From Rotaria macrura (Eukaryota; Rotifera; Eurotatoria; Philodinida; Philodinidae): a stretch of DNA of 64,000 nucleotides. Positions 12,091 to 24,859 of the stretch are shown here, one piece after another; the first letter of the stretch is position 1; every line of letters starts with the position of its first letter. The notes under the pieces were generated by a model. The model saw only the letters and a program-made list of their open reading frames with translations. It was not told the DNA's origin and searched no databases. Where the stretch lies: the NCBI GenBank assembly GCA_900239685.1, contig OENT01000063.1:1-64000 (forward strand), in the 5' to 3' direction. The translations under genes and the position numbers were made by a program.

Positions 12091-15088
12091 TCCTATTCTC
12101 ATAACTACTCATGAAGTCCAATGATTTTATGCACTTGCATCGATACAAGGATGCTCTGTTTCTAAAGTCAAAAGAAACGCATGTACGCACATCAGTCGAA
12201 GACAGATTAATATGTAGATATAAGAAGATACAACAGTATTACAAAATGCATATTCCAAAGTTCGATTTAATAGGCATCCTCCTTTTCGATGATTTTAGCA
12301 GTCACAACGATCAAGTTGGGTCGAGTTAATCTCTGTGTGAATGTGCTTCATACTATATTTGTCTAGACCAAAAACAATTATGCAAGCCTATTTTGATTAC
12401 ACCTATCTGTAGTAGACTCGAATCCAGAAGTAGGTATGTACTTGGATCCTGTAAGAGGAAGAGCACAGATTATGCGTTTCTATAACTATTGTTTTAGGTT
12501 TACGATATGAACATGAAAGCAAAACTAAGAATCATATTTATACATCAAAATCCAATGTCACTATCAGGCTAGCAACAAAATCGACGTTTTGAACAACTGA
12601 AAGTAGTAGTATTCGACTTAAATAACGAGTCTACAATATTTCTAGTGCGTTTTACTATTCTCTAGATATCATGGAATGAGTTTAAACTCATTGGGATTTT
12701 TTGAGACAACAACTGTCTCTAAAAGCAAGCTGTTTGTAAGTGAAAGACAATTGAAAATCTGTTGAGAAAAACTTGATTTCCATATTATTTGGATTGTGAA
12801 TTTTCAAAAATCCTTCACATTGAGCAACATGATGATGAGGATACGCCGCAAAAAATCACATTCATTTTGGTCTACTGCGCAAATATATACGTATGAAGAA
12901 TGAAAAAGAATTTATTTTGCAACTTAAATCTCATTTGCAAACTTGACATTTTTCTGATTGAATGAAAACTTCGATTCGAGTATACCAGTGTTGGTCTTCT
13001 TTGCTCTCATACTATGCCTGTTGTTTAATGTCTTCTTGGTTACTATTGTGCACAGAAAAAGCCATTGTATGTTTGTTGAAGCTTCTGTTGAAAATAATTA
13101 GATTTATTATTGTGACTCGTTTGATTAATAGAATCTTTTCTATAAAAGAGAACCTCTGTAATTCATCAAACGTAACCAAAAGCAAACAAACATTGACAGT
13201 CACTATGTAGCATTAGAAAGTTTGTTTTTTTTCATTTCTTTTATGACGTTTTTTTACCGGTTTTTATTTGTAATTCATGTGCAACAGTGGTAGTACTGAA
13301 AAATGGTAGGGTTCCCAACCTGTTTACCTGAATCAGGTATACTAACTGTTATTATACGCTATTGAATTTTTACTTCATTCGTCTTCCGATAAACAAACAG
13401 AAGGCAACGGGTGAGACAGTTGTTATGACTGGATTTGTTTTTCTCACTTTGAGGCATTTTAAAAATTCCCTTATTATCTTTTCATGGGTTCATTCCACAA
13501 ATAATTCATTTCTCTAACAAAATCTTGGGCGCAATTTTCGAATTGATCTTTCTTTTCGATACAAAATGTCAAAGATTTGAACCCCTATTCTATAGCTCAT
13601 ACGCGAATTCTCATTCTTTTCAGCTATCAGTTGACTTTTTTTTAAGTTGGTACGCATCAAGGTCAGCGCTCGAACTAAAGTAGTAGGCATCATTATGTAG
13701 AGAATTTCAAGTGCTATATATATACAAGACGTTTCCAATGCTTTTGGTACTCTAATTCACGATGAAAAGAGTTCGACTTTGCACCTACGGCAATTTGTAT
13801 ATGCAGTTCAGAAAAGAATTTCTTTTTTAAAGTACCCTTGGCATACGAGACATTCAGAATTCAATTCTGACTAAAATGGTATAAAGAGTAAACTGTCTTG
13901 GTTTTTTAGAATTAACTGGGTACAATTTAGCAGGTCTGTTCAAAAAGAGCTGTATTCAGAGTTGTCAGATTTACATCTTCAAAAACTTCTCTCTCACATA
14001 TTGATTCTAAAATTTTGAAAATTCTATCAAACGATCTAGAATTTTCAATCGAATTTCGTGACATGCTTGAAATTTCAATAGAATTTTAAAAATATTTCTA
14101 TAACTATTTTTTAAATTTTTTTGTCTTCCTAGATGCATGATTGAGTAAGTGTCAAACGTTTAGATTTTGCTTTGAGCAAAAAGACTAAATTGAAAAACTT
14201 TTAGTCGACTGATTTGTTGAAAAATTAATGCTCTATCGAGCGAGCTCAGAATCAGATTACAAAACGATTTTTTAATGTCTCAATGCTAGACAACAAAAAA
14301 CGAACGTTGTATCTACCTCACCAGTTACACGATATGACCCGATAGAAAATCGAATTCGATGATAGATAGTTGGTTATGTGGATCGATATTCTCATTTTAT
14401 CACTCAATATTTAGAAGATATATAATGCAATCGATTCTAAACATTTGTAGATGATTAAAAATTGTTTTTCTCTTTCGAGAATCTGTATAGAGTCAAGAAA
14501 TAGAAAAGTAGTTTAAATGATACATATTGTACCGTCCTGAATTTAACTTCCCTCAACGTATATTGACTAAACTGAAATGAATAGTATGTTCATCGTAGTT
14601 CGATTGCTCAACGGTGAAGTACTGATTCTGATAAAGAACTATCTATCATCGGGTTCGATTTTCTATTGGAGAAGATCATTTATTTTCTGTTTTTTTATCG
14701 AAATTGAAAGGAAACTAAAAACGTACTATTCTAGAAGAGAACCATTACAAATACTCCTTTTTTCATCTTGTGTATATCTACAAAAAATACTGTATTTATT
14801 CAGTGAACTTGAATTTGATTCTTGTTTTAGCAGTTTAGATCGAGCCAAGATCAAATTCAATACTATACAAAAGAAAAATAAGCCAAAATAGAAACAGATC
14901 TTTATTTATGAATTGATGTAAATTAAGCTTATTCCCAATGCTATTTTTAAAAAGAGGACTGTGTGTTTAAATTCTCTAATGAATATTCAGTGAGTCAATA
15001 TTTTTTGGTAGATTTTCTTTCGTTCGAGACATATGGTCGTATACAAATCACTGTTTATACTTTTAAAGGCTCAAGTTGAAATACAACG

Positions 15089-16210
15089 ATGTCAATTAGC
15101 ATTAGAATTCCTATGCAATGTATTGCATTGATTCTAATGTTGTTTATTTTTTGGGTAGTATCAGTTAAAGTAATATATCGAAATCATCGGTGCCACTTTT
15201 TCGATCGAAATACTTCGACTTATTATCGCAACAATAGCTTATTCTTATCCACAGCAAATACAGATTCGCGTTTACGGCTTAATCATTTTATCGTGGCCGG
15301 AACGCATAACAGCTATCATAAGCGAAATCTGTTCTACAAATATCAGCACCGAAACCTGGAATTTCAACTAGAGGCGGGTATTCGACAATTGGAATTGGAT
15401 ATTCATATTATGGAAAGATATGATGTTGTGTATCATTTGCAATTTCTTGATGATAGAACGAATTGCTACTGTTTAAACGAATGTCTTCAACGAATTCGTC
15501 AATGGAAAGAGATGAATCTTGAGCATTATCCCCTGTTTTTATTCATAGAATTCAAGCAAATGTTTTATGAAGACTTGTTTACTCCTCTCACAGGTGGTGT
15601 GCAATGTAGACATTTACAAGCCATTAAAAGTCAACTATTGAAAGTCTTTTCGCTCGATTATTTCATTAGAGCAGATCAGGTACGAGGTAATTATACATCT
15701 ATACGTTCCGCATTAAAACAACAGAGAGAAAACGAATTGAGTAACAACTATAGTTACGATGATTATGGTTGGCCGCCATTGATTCGATCGTTAGGAAAGA
15801 TCCTACCAGTATTTTTGGATGATGTTCATCGCCGGGCACTAGACTTGTATAGTACATGTGAGCCCCTTATGAATTTTTTTTTCATTGCTCAAAAAGCTCT
15901 AGATCTTCCATATGCTTCTATTATATGTATATCAAATCCTTCTACAGAACAACAAAAGCTGGAACAAAGTGTTGCTAATGGTCTGATTACACGTGTTCTG
16001 TATGGCTACGGTGAACAACAACTCCTAGAGAAATATGAAGAAGCTAAAAATTATGGTATTCATATAATCAGCACAGATTCATTTCCAAATGACAACAGCC
16101 CTATATCTCAGCGTATGGCCAACGATTTTCCTGCTACTGATCCCGCTCTATGTAACAATATAACGGCCCCTAACTTTTGTGATAGAACTACAGCCGAAAT
16201 AGTACAATGA
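15089..16210 (+). CDS. Membrane-anchored PI-PLC X-domain-like phospholipase, intronless
   Basis: A single 373-aa open frame with no intron. A hydrophobic segment at residues 11-29 suggests a signal anchor. The catalytic-type motifs of the PI-PLC TIM-barrel superfamily follow: FIVAGTHNSYH (residues 67-77), LELDIH (101-106), YHLQFLDDRTNC (115-126) and LFIEFK (151-156). This pattern is closest, from memory, to the bacterial/fungal Ca2+-dependent phosphoinositide phospholipase C group (Pfam PI-PLC-C1 type), which would cleave phosphoinositides to diacylglycerol and inositol phosphates. No PH, EF-hand, Y or C2 domain is present, so it is not a classical animal PLC. AATAAA lies at 16249-16254. It stands alone in gene-poor DNA. 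Lack of introns, next to neighbours with many, makes horizontal origin or retroposition plausible. Substrate is inferred. Confidence 0.75.
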   Translation: MSISIRIPMQCIALILMLFIFWVVSVKVIYRNHRCHFFDRNTSTYYRNNSLFLSTANTDSRLRLNHFIVAGTHNSYHKRNLFYKYQHRNLEFQLEAGIRQLELDIHIMERYDVVYHLQFLDDRTNCYCLNECLQRIRQWKEMNLEHYPLFLFIEFKQMFYEDLFTPLTGGVQCRHLQAIKSQLLKVFSLDYFIRADQVRGNYTSIRSALKQQRENELSNNYSYDDYGWPPLIRSLGKILPVFLDDVHRRALDLYSTCEPLMNFFFIAQKALDLPYASIICISNPSTEQQKLEQSVANGLITRVLYGYGEQQLLEKYEEAKNYGIHIISTDSFPNDNSPISQRMANDFPATDPALCNNITAPNFCDRTTAEIVQ

Positions 16211-19200
16211 CATTGTAAATTTGTTGAATTTTACTAATTTTCCTACATAATAAATTGATTGAATTATTTTCACGTAAGAATTATCATTCGAATGTTCTCT
16301 TCGTTGTTGTTCACATTAGTCATTGAGTTATCTCGTATTATTCCTTTCTTATTCATCTTGTAATTTATCTCATCAAAAGAGCATCAGATCAATCAACTGT
16401 TGAGCGATCCTGGAGAGGACTTAGTTTCTAATTACTTTTTCAACTGCAAATAAGACATGGTACACCGAACTATGGTTCTAATCAAAACAATCATTTACTT
16501 AAAATTCCATAACAAAAAAAAAGAACGTAGAAAGCAACCATATGATGTAGAATTCATTCAATATGTTGTGCTTGAAAGCTTTTATTTCCCTTAAATGATT
16601 TTATACTAATGAACTGAAGGCAAACTTTTACTCTGCAAAGAAAACATGTTATATTGCCATGGTTTTAATTATACAGCAATCCATCGAGTTTGTAATACTT
16701 AAAACGTTTGAGAGCTATTCAATTAGTTTTGCTACTAATAAAAGCAAGAAAAAAATCACCTGCAAATTAGATGACTTGTGTACATGAGCTCGTAGCCAGG
16801 TACGATAAACAAGTGCAAAAAACATTCACATCACTTACCAAAAGAAATAGAATTACAGCGTAGTAGAAACCTGTCAATTTTTTTTCTGTGTACGATTCAT
16901 TCGAATAGCACTTGAAACTTGTACCTGCTAGCTGGTAACACTTATGTATAGAAAAAGAAAAGAACAACAACTGTAAAATGTTGAAAGATGTTCTACAAAA
17001 CAGCAGCCGATTAATACTGTCTTGTACAGTTCTCTTTCATTAGAAAATAAAAACCTTGGATAGAATATATTAAATACAAGACAAAAAACAGCTCTTGATA
17101 GAAATAAATGAATATAATTAAGTTAGCTGAAGAACATTGAGAACGATAAAAAAATTGTTGCACAGTGAGCCTATAGATCAGAATTTTAATAATTTTATCT
17201 CAAATTCATTTACTACTAAGACCAATTTCTGAACTGTCATTTATTAGACAATGAATTATATTCCGATTGTAATTAGATACTGTTTACACTTGAAATTAAT
17301 GACCAGTTGCTCATGAACATGTTGCGTTGTCCGTGATTCACTGATTCAATAGATCAAATGTTCCACAACATTGGCAACGAATAAGCAAAACTTAGAATAT
17401 CTAGTATCAATCGAATAAGTTTTAATTTAGGATATCTAAGGTAAATAGTTGATTACTTTTGCAGTAGTTATCCGTGTCCCAAAACTTACCATTGTCAGCG
17501 GCTGTTGCAAATGTCCGTTGTAAACAACGCCCAGCTAGGATCATAGCTTTGTCGCTAATCTTTTTACACAAGAATTTTCGATTATCATTGACATAAGATA
17601 ACGAGAATTTTATTGCGACCTATGATTTCTCTTTAGCTTTGTAGAGAGCAGAATATCATCGATGATGTATCCTTTCAGTGTAGCGCTCATGTAAAATAAT
17701 AAAATCTTTCGAAATACAAACATGATTTTAAATGCTTAATTTTTTAACATTGAACAATTGTTTCATTACACAATAATTGCGATATTCACCGAAATAAAAA
17801 GGTCCATGATGTTATTTAATCAAGTTTGCCGATCATGAAATGAACAGTCTTCAAAAGCAGAAGTTCTCTACCATTGATTAACTGTCACGCGTTCATCTCT
17901 ATTGCTAATATCGAAACGGTTTGTAGGAAATTCAATTTTTAATTTTAGTTTTTCATAAAAGAGTAGAATTTCTAGTACAATTTACTGCCTGTATATTCAA
18001 AACCATGTCCTTCCTGTGCAAACGATTCAATTGAAGAATATATTAATGTGATCGAGTGGAGTTTCAGAAGACTTAACAGAGATGGTATCGGTTCGATTTG
18101 AAATTTTTAAAAATTCGATCGATTACGTTCGGCTCAGAAAAAAATAATCATCGATTTCATTTTCGAGATTTCTTCACAAAATATTTCATTTAAAGAATTT
18201 TCAGAAAAAAGGTTTTTGATATACGTCATTTATGGATCAGTTTTGCGCAATGAGAAACTGGATTTGAAGACGAAATTTCTTTATTTTGGAAATATTTTTA
18301 TCGAGAACTGTAGTTGTTTAATGAAAGAGTTTGATTTAAATATATTCTAAGAAAAAGGTTCGTCTTCAGATTCATTGTATCATACATACTGTGGAACAAA
18401 TCGACAATAATATTTGTAAAACGATTTTGCTAAGAATTCATTTGAATGTACCGTCTAACTCGTCGAAGACGACGAAAGTTGGTTACTTAGTAGCTTCGAT
18501 TATGTAAAGGGTGGCGCACAACAACAAAGAATGGTGAAATACAAAGTCTTTTCTTTTTCTAGAGCCATTATTTACGGCAATCGTAATTTTGATATCACGT
18601 CTGACGATGAAATACAATACACGATAATTTGTGATTGTCTTCATGCTGATTATGAGTTTGAACAGTATTATCATCAAGACTTTTGTGCCTTTTTAATCGA
18701 TCTATTCTCGATAATGCTTGCAATTTTTTGAAGGACTCAAATTCATACCTTTGACTAGAGCAAAAAGTAAAGATTTGATTTTGAATAGAAAAGTGCAGCT
18801 CTTAAAAATCTCTAGCATTATTTGTATTCAACATGTATGAAAGAGATTATCTTATAAAACATAAACGTCTTCGAAAATCTAAGATTCTCAAAACGGTCGG
18901 TCTCTTAGAAGAAGATACTGGTCGTCTCATCTATAGTTCCAATTTGACTTTAAATAAATCATAGACAATCTGATATCTGGCATGATGGCACTCTTAGATA
19001 AAATTAAAAATTTTTGCGCTGAAGAATCACTTTCATCATGTTTTGTTCTGATAATGGATTTTGATCCTTTCATTGTTCCTAAATTGATGTCTACAGCCAA
19101 ACATCAAACTCTGTACATGAACACCGTTATATTTCTGTCACATGTAACAGGTGAACAAAAAGCAATTGAATAGAACTACAAACATTTTAATCCAATAATT

Positions 19201-19791
19201 TATTGGTGATTCTCTTTATGCATGATAGACTGCAGATAAAATCACCTGGCATAACAATGGGAATCTAACATTTGAGTTTTGAGTTAGTTCGTGTCAGTAA
19301 TTAAAATATAAACAAGGATCATAACAGTGGCGTACATGTTATTTTCCTCTGCCCGTGAAAGGTTTTCTCGAGCAATAATGCTCTACGTGCTCTAATGCTA
19401 GCTAAACGGAGAAACAACAAAGAGTAAGTGAAAGAAAAATTATCACCAATAGCTTCTAGACATTTTTCAAATTTTTAATTTTGAAAAATAAAAGATGCAA
19501 AGATCGTAGCATAAATACAACAACTTCGTCATTGAACTCTTCGTTGATATAAAGAGCACGGAACTTACTTTTTTTAAAGTTAAATCATTCTACAGTGGCA
19601 GCGAATCTGATAAATTAAATAAGTATGATTTTGAAAAATAAATGAATCGTACTAACTATTGAACATCATTCTTTCATAGTATAAAACGTTCATAGGAGTC
19701 TTTTCAAGTGTATAGCTTCCATCGAATCGTATGGTAATAAGTATCCATCATAATATTGCTTCTTTTTCACGTCTAGATCTATTTTAATTTC
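16211..19791. other. Gene-poor stretch, nothing recognised
   Basis: About 3.6 kb of A+T-rich DNA. After AATAAA at 16249-16254 I see no gene. Two small frames, 18531-18731 and 18982-19173 on the plus strand, look somewhat protein-like in composition but carry no motif I know and no splice or end signals that would extend them; they may be decayed fragments. Confidence 0.55.
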
Positions 19792-20302
19792 ATGGCCAAT
19801 CTAACAGTTGATCAAGAGAAAAAATTACACGATGCGTTCAATTTATTCGATAGAAGTATGCCAAAAGTAACCACTTTTTTTGTTCAATACCCAACGCTCT
19901 TCATCTACTACTTTAGATCGATCGGGTACGATTTCCAAAAAAGAATTGAAGAAAGTCTTGAAAATTTTAAACATCAAAGTAAACGATAAAGAGCTGCATG
20001 TTTTACACAATCAAATGGATACGGATGGCAGTGGTACAATTGAGTTCAATGAATTCAAAGAAGTGTTGGGCCGAAGTCATCATTTCCGTCGATGTAGTTC
20101 AAAAGAACTCGAAGTCGCCTTTAAAATGTTTGACTCTGATGGAAATGGTTATCTTACCATGGATGAACTTCAAAATGTTATGGCTAAGATGGGTCGAACT
20201 ATGAGTCAAAATGAAGTGCGAGTCATGGTTCAGTCTTTAGATTTAAATAAGGATGGAAAAATCTCATTCGACGAATTTACCAAATTATTCAGTGGCATGT
20301 AG
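19792..20302 (+). CDS. Calmodulin-like protein with four EF-hands
   Basis: Two exons, 19792-19855 and 19917-20302, separated by a 61-bp intron. The predicted protein is 149 aa, the length of calmodulin. Four canonical 12-residue calcium loops are intact: DRNRSGTISKKE (20-31), DTDGSGTIEFNE (56-67), DSDGNGYLTMDE (94-105) and DLNKDGKISFDE (130-141). Each has D at position 1, G at 6 and E at 12. Family knowledge: two EF pairs bind calcium and then grip amphipathic target helices. The sequence is too diverged to be calmodulin itself, and the linker contains HHFRRCSS instead of the usual calmodulin linker. It belongs to the calmodulin/centrin/troponin-C group; the exact member is unclear. AATAAA occurs near 20599. 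Confidence 0.88.
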
Positions 20303-20470
20303 ATTTTCTTTCATCAACTATTCGAATATCATCCTAATGTTTTCCATTTTATGTTTGTCCATGTTGTATCGTTTTGTTTTCGTCTTTTCCTCCGAAAAAT
20401 CCGATAGTTGAAATATCTCAATAATTCTTCTCGTTTCTGCAATTTGAATAATTTACTAAAGCAATATCTA

Positions 20471-20536
20471 GAGATGTGATATCGTATTGACATACGTTCA
20501 TTATCAAAATACTAATTTTGATAATTTTCACATCTC
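20471..20536. repeat. Small nested hairpin
   Basis: GAGATGTGA at 20471-20479 is the exact reverse complement of TCACATCTC at 20528-20536. Inside, ATTATCAAAAT and ATTTTGATAAT form a second stem around a short loop. This could be a MITE remnant or a transcript hairpin about 170 bp after the EF-hand stop codon. Confidence 0.5.
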
Positions 20537-23102
20537 TCTTTAATCTTCAATGGATCTCTAATTGCTTAACTTTTTAGCACATATAATTCATTACTTAAAT
20601 AAATAAATCATATGCTACGACGGCTACACAAAAACATACGTATTTATATTTACCCACAGGGCAAAATAATTTGTATTGATTCCTCAAATAATGGCAACTC
20701 AAAAGCTGCATTATATATAGAAAAAATTCTTGGAGCTCTATTTTGCTTTGAGCATATGTTCATGCGTATTGGATAGGAAAAAAATGTTCTGCAATAGAGA
20801 TTTCATAGTAAGCGTAACATTTACAATTTGAATCTCGCTGCTATCAGCTTCTTACATCAATCCTTTAGATATCCATCGTCACCATAGTCACAGTTTCTTT
20901 TTTAAATTTGGATTTCATCTGGATAGACTCAACAACTCTATTTAACGTTATATATTCATTAAGTATCTGGAATTTGCTTGTAAGTAAGAGAAAATTGAGT
21001 CAATTGCATCTAAGGATAGTGGTCATGATCGTGTCAATGAATAATCATTCTATTATGTTTTAGCATATTGTATCATTAGTGTTCGAATGACTTACATATT
21101 TATTTTATTTTTATATGATAGCGAGTTGATAACTTTATCAGTAATAATCTGTTTTTACACTCTTAAAAACAGATTCTTTTTTTATTATTAAAGTTGAAGA
21201 CAGCAGCAGCACAAGTAACTATTAAAAAGTTCAGTGCACAAGAAAAAAAATAAATTATTAGGGATTCGAACACTTGAATGGCATTGTCATCTTGGACAAC
21301 GACATGCATACATATCGATAAGTTCTTACAGTTATGCTTTGAAAAGAAAAAAGACAGGAAAATTTTCTTCATGCCGATGAACTATGTATACTGTCATTTT
21401 AGCGGAATTCTTATTCAAATTAAATCCAAGGCGATAAATCTCTGTATAGAAGACAGTGTAAAACACTAAGACTTCTCAGAACGTCTCATGACTTATTCGG
21501 AAAATTGCATCCTTAGTGGTAATAAATTACAAACATTCATGGTGGAGACAAATCCTAACCTTTAATCGAAATAATTCTTTCTGTGATTTGCTTAACTGTT
21601 GTTTACTTACGTATTTTCCATATCTCATTGAAGTACGACGATAGAGGAACATTCGTAGTAGAAATAGACAACTTCTAACGCTATCTGATTATAGAGCACA
21701 TTTTTACAGCATATATTTTCATATAATAATCGATAGAGACGTCATCGTTCAGTGACCATGGCATAATATCAATAGAGCAGCAACGAAAAAACTGCAAAAA
21801 CTAATTTAAACTAGTAGACATTAACGATTGATAAGTACATTGTCTAAGAAGTAACCCGAACAAACCACTGTTTCAACGGTTTTCTATAAAAAAAAAAAGA
21901 TTTCTAGATACTATTGATTATTAATTTTGAAAAACTATTCTTCATCTCATGAATACAAGAAAGAAAGTCAAAAATATTCGAATGGGATCCTTGAAAGCGC
22001 CATGTCTAATTTTTTTTTCAAGTCCATTTAAATAACGCGAACGATCTCATTACTAAGAGTACGTCGACTATCGGTCACACACACCGCACAGTAATTGTAC
22101 AGAGCAATTGAGTTTAGATACATTCAAAAAAATCAACATTTTAAAATTTAGTCAGTCAATCAAAAAGACATTTATTTCAACAATGCCTTCGATTATACTC
22201 AGTTTGTGATAAATAAAAGGATTCAACTTAGAAACAGATGTTTTTATTATCCTTAAAACAATACAAATCTTAATTAAAGAATGTCTTCAAATTTTTCAAT
22301 AAATCTATGAAACAATGGAGAGGAGTACGGTAAATTTATGAAAGTACCAATATCATCTTCCGATACTTACATCTCATTTGTTATCAATAAATGATCGACT
22401 GAGTGAATAGTTGAGATCGAGTCTATGATTTGTATTACTCACGAAAATTTTCTACAATCATATCATCACTAGTATAATGCCATTATATAGCAATTGTAGA
22501 TGTGAAACAGTAAACTGAATAAATCATAATAGAAAGCATCAAAGTCAAGCAGAGATAAAAGTTCAACATGTGTAAGTACATTTTTGCTGTTACCTACGTA
22601 TATAGAGGTCAGTTTGATTGCATCAAGTTCATCAGATAATGACTATGTCGTATAATACAATTTCATGTGACAGTGTCAGAAAATTCAAAACTCGTCTTGA
22701 TCCACATGGTTATGTGATGTGCACACGCTTACCAATCGACTTCATTTGATAAATCTTATAGAATTGCTTTTCCTCAAAAACTTACAGAAGTTTGCTAGGA
22801 TTCATAAATTTCTACAATTTTCATTCGATATTAAACTATCCTACACCATCAGTCCGTTTTAATCAGATCTCCTTTTATTTTAACTAGAGTGAAAACTTTA
22901 AATGATACTAATTGGTTCTCACATTGCCAACCGTAATGTCCCAGTATTCGACTATGATCATCAAGTAACTGTAATGTGAACCAGATTCTATTCCCCAGTA
23001 ATTTGGATACATCTTAAAACCGAACCCTATAAATTGCTCTATTTAATCGAAAAACTAATGTGCTTGGTATTTCTATTATGATTAAAAGTTATCCATTGCC
23101 TC

Positions 23103-23244
23103 TAGAGACCTGCGGAGTCAATTTTTTTATTCCGAAACCCGACTCCGACTTCAAAAAATTTTTATCTCGCTGACTCCGACTTCGACTCCGAAAATTTTCG
23201 TTTTTTTAACTACGATGGAGTTCGAGGCTCCCCGCAAGTCTCTA
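23103..23244. mobile_element. 142-bp TIR element with GACTCC repeats
   Basis: TAGAGACCTGCGG at 23103-23115 is matched by CCGCAAGTCTCTA at 23232-23244, a 13-bp terminal inverted repeat with one mismatch. The interior is built of GACTCCGACTT-like units in both orientations and is clearly richer in G+C than the flanks. GCCTC flanks the left end directly and recurs three bases after the right end. It has no coding capacity; most likely a very small non-autonomous DNA element. Confidence 0.55.
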
Positions 23245-24171
23245 ATCGCCTCTGATTTCAAACCGATATAAATAATCAGGTATTGTTGAGATATTTTCGT
23301 TATCGAACTCGATCGACTCTAAATATCATGTAGATTTACATCAATCGAAAAGAAGTAGATCTAGATGTCATAGAACAACAAAAGAATCGATCCGAAGACG
23401 ATGAGATTTACATGCGTACAATAAGGACGCAACCTTAGGATACAGATGTATTCGATAAGGAATATTTCTCATATTTAAAGTTCAATTTTATTCTTCCATC
23501 GATGTAGAAAAACCTGTAATTCTTATATTCCCATACTAGAACGCCAATTCTTGTTTGAAGAAGATGGCTTGAACAACTTATATCACATGGGATAAAGAAA
23601 ATCACTTAGTCACCTAATTCTATATGTTCAATACATTGTCACATATACGATCAATATTTCGGGAAATGACGGTATAATTTTCTAGCTTAATGATCGCTCT
23701 ACTGAGTTTGTGTATGTTTATTGGTATCTGTTAAATAATTCGAAAACATATGTACGATCAAGCATTGAACATATGTTGTTGCTGAAAATTTTCAAACAGA
23801 AAACGAGACACGCATGTATACGTATACAACTTAATATATGCACATCAGTAAATAGTGCCATCTACCCGAGAAAAGAAGAAAGAGATAGAGAGGCATATAT
23901 ATTCGTACAATGGCAATTTACTGTAATGTTTGCAGGGTGAAAGTGTTACCTAGCTAGAGCTAGCTAATCTGATCGATCGGTCGATCTGTTTCTATGTATT
24001 ATTTATTTGATTGAAATCGAACTTCTTCTGCGAATTGCTGATATACTCTTTCTTTCCTATGTTTTTTTACCTTTTATTGTACGATTTTGTTTTGTTCCTT
24101 ATTAGACAAATGCATATGTTTGTGTAATAAAACCATAACAGTTTTGGATCAATAGATAATACAATTTAGTC

Positions 24172-24825
24172 ATGGAACCATCTCCATTTCAAGATCTTGC
24201 ATTTATTTTAAAAAATGAATTACCATCATTGAAAAGCAATCTTACTGAAAATATTTCAAATCTTGCTAAAGTAGCTGACTTTTGTGAAGATAATTATTTA
24301 AATTCATCGAATCATGACAAATCACGTGTATATGAAGATACGAAAAACTATGCAATTCAAGCTGTGAGTTTTTCGTTCGTCAGTTTTTGTTTCTGTAATT
24401 TAATTCTGTTCGTTTCAGTTGGCTAGTGTAGCTTATCAAATAAATACAATAGCAACATCATTTTTACAATTATTAGATTTACAATCAAATCAATTTAACG
24501 AATTACAAACGAACTTGAATGATTTAAATGAAGACACTAATGTACACAAAGAAAAAGTGGCACGACGAGAAATCGGAACACTGACAACTAATAAAACGCT
24601 AGGTCGACAGCCACTATTTATCAAGCCAAGCAATCCAGAAAAACTTGTACGATACGTTCGGAAACCATTAGACTACTCAATCCTCGATGATATTGGTAAA
24701 ATAGGAAGCAAATGAATTTTTTTTCTTTCATCAAAACAGACGGTTTCTCGTCTAATTTAGGTCATGGTGTACGTTTATCACCACAAGACAATAAATCTCG
24801 TCATATGATCTATAGTAATGGTCTT

Positions 24826-24859
<34 letters not shown>

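Larger units (their letters stand above)
6306..15088. other. Gene desert with inverted-repeat elements
   Basis: Nearly 8.8 kb without a gene I can support. AATAAA at 6363-6368 is the likely end signal of the upstream gene. Open frames here (for example 7871-8071 minus, 12962-13210 plus, 14577-14891 plus) are short, have no recognisable motifs, no splice partners and no polyadenylation context. Recognisable content is three inverted-repeat elements listed separately (6403-6495, 8669-9224, 11213-12090) and a short CT repeat near 10150-10163. Confidence 0.7.
20303..24171. other. Gene-poor stretch with two small inverted-repeat elements
   Basis: About 3.9 kb between the EF-hand gene and Abi. No gene is supportable on either strand; the open frames (for example 21163-21372 minus and 23710-23940 plus) lack motifs and splice context. 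It contains the hairpin at 20471-20536 and the GACTCC-rich element at 23103-23244, listed separately. Confidence 0.6.

Noticed and set aside
14577-14891. 104-aa open frame upstream of the PLC gene
   Set aside because: No motif, no end signal, A+T-driven composition; likely chance.
18531-19173. Two protein-like small frames on the plus strand
   Set aside because: No recognisable family and no splice sites that join or extend them; mentioned only as possible decayed fragments.
21255-21275. GATTCGAAC resembling a tRNA T-loop on the minus strand
   Set aside because: The T-stem does not pair and no anticodon or acceptor stem can be built around it.
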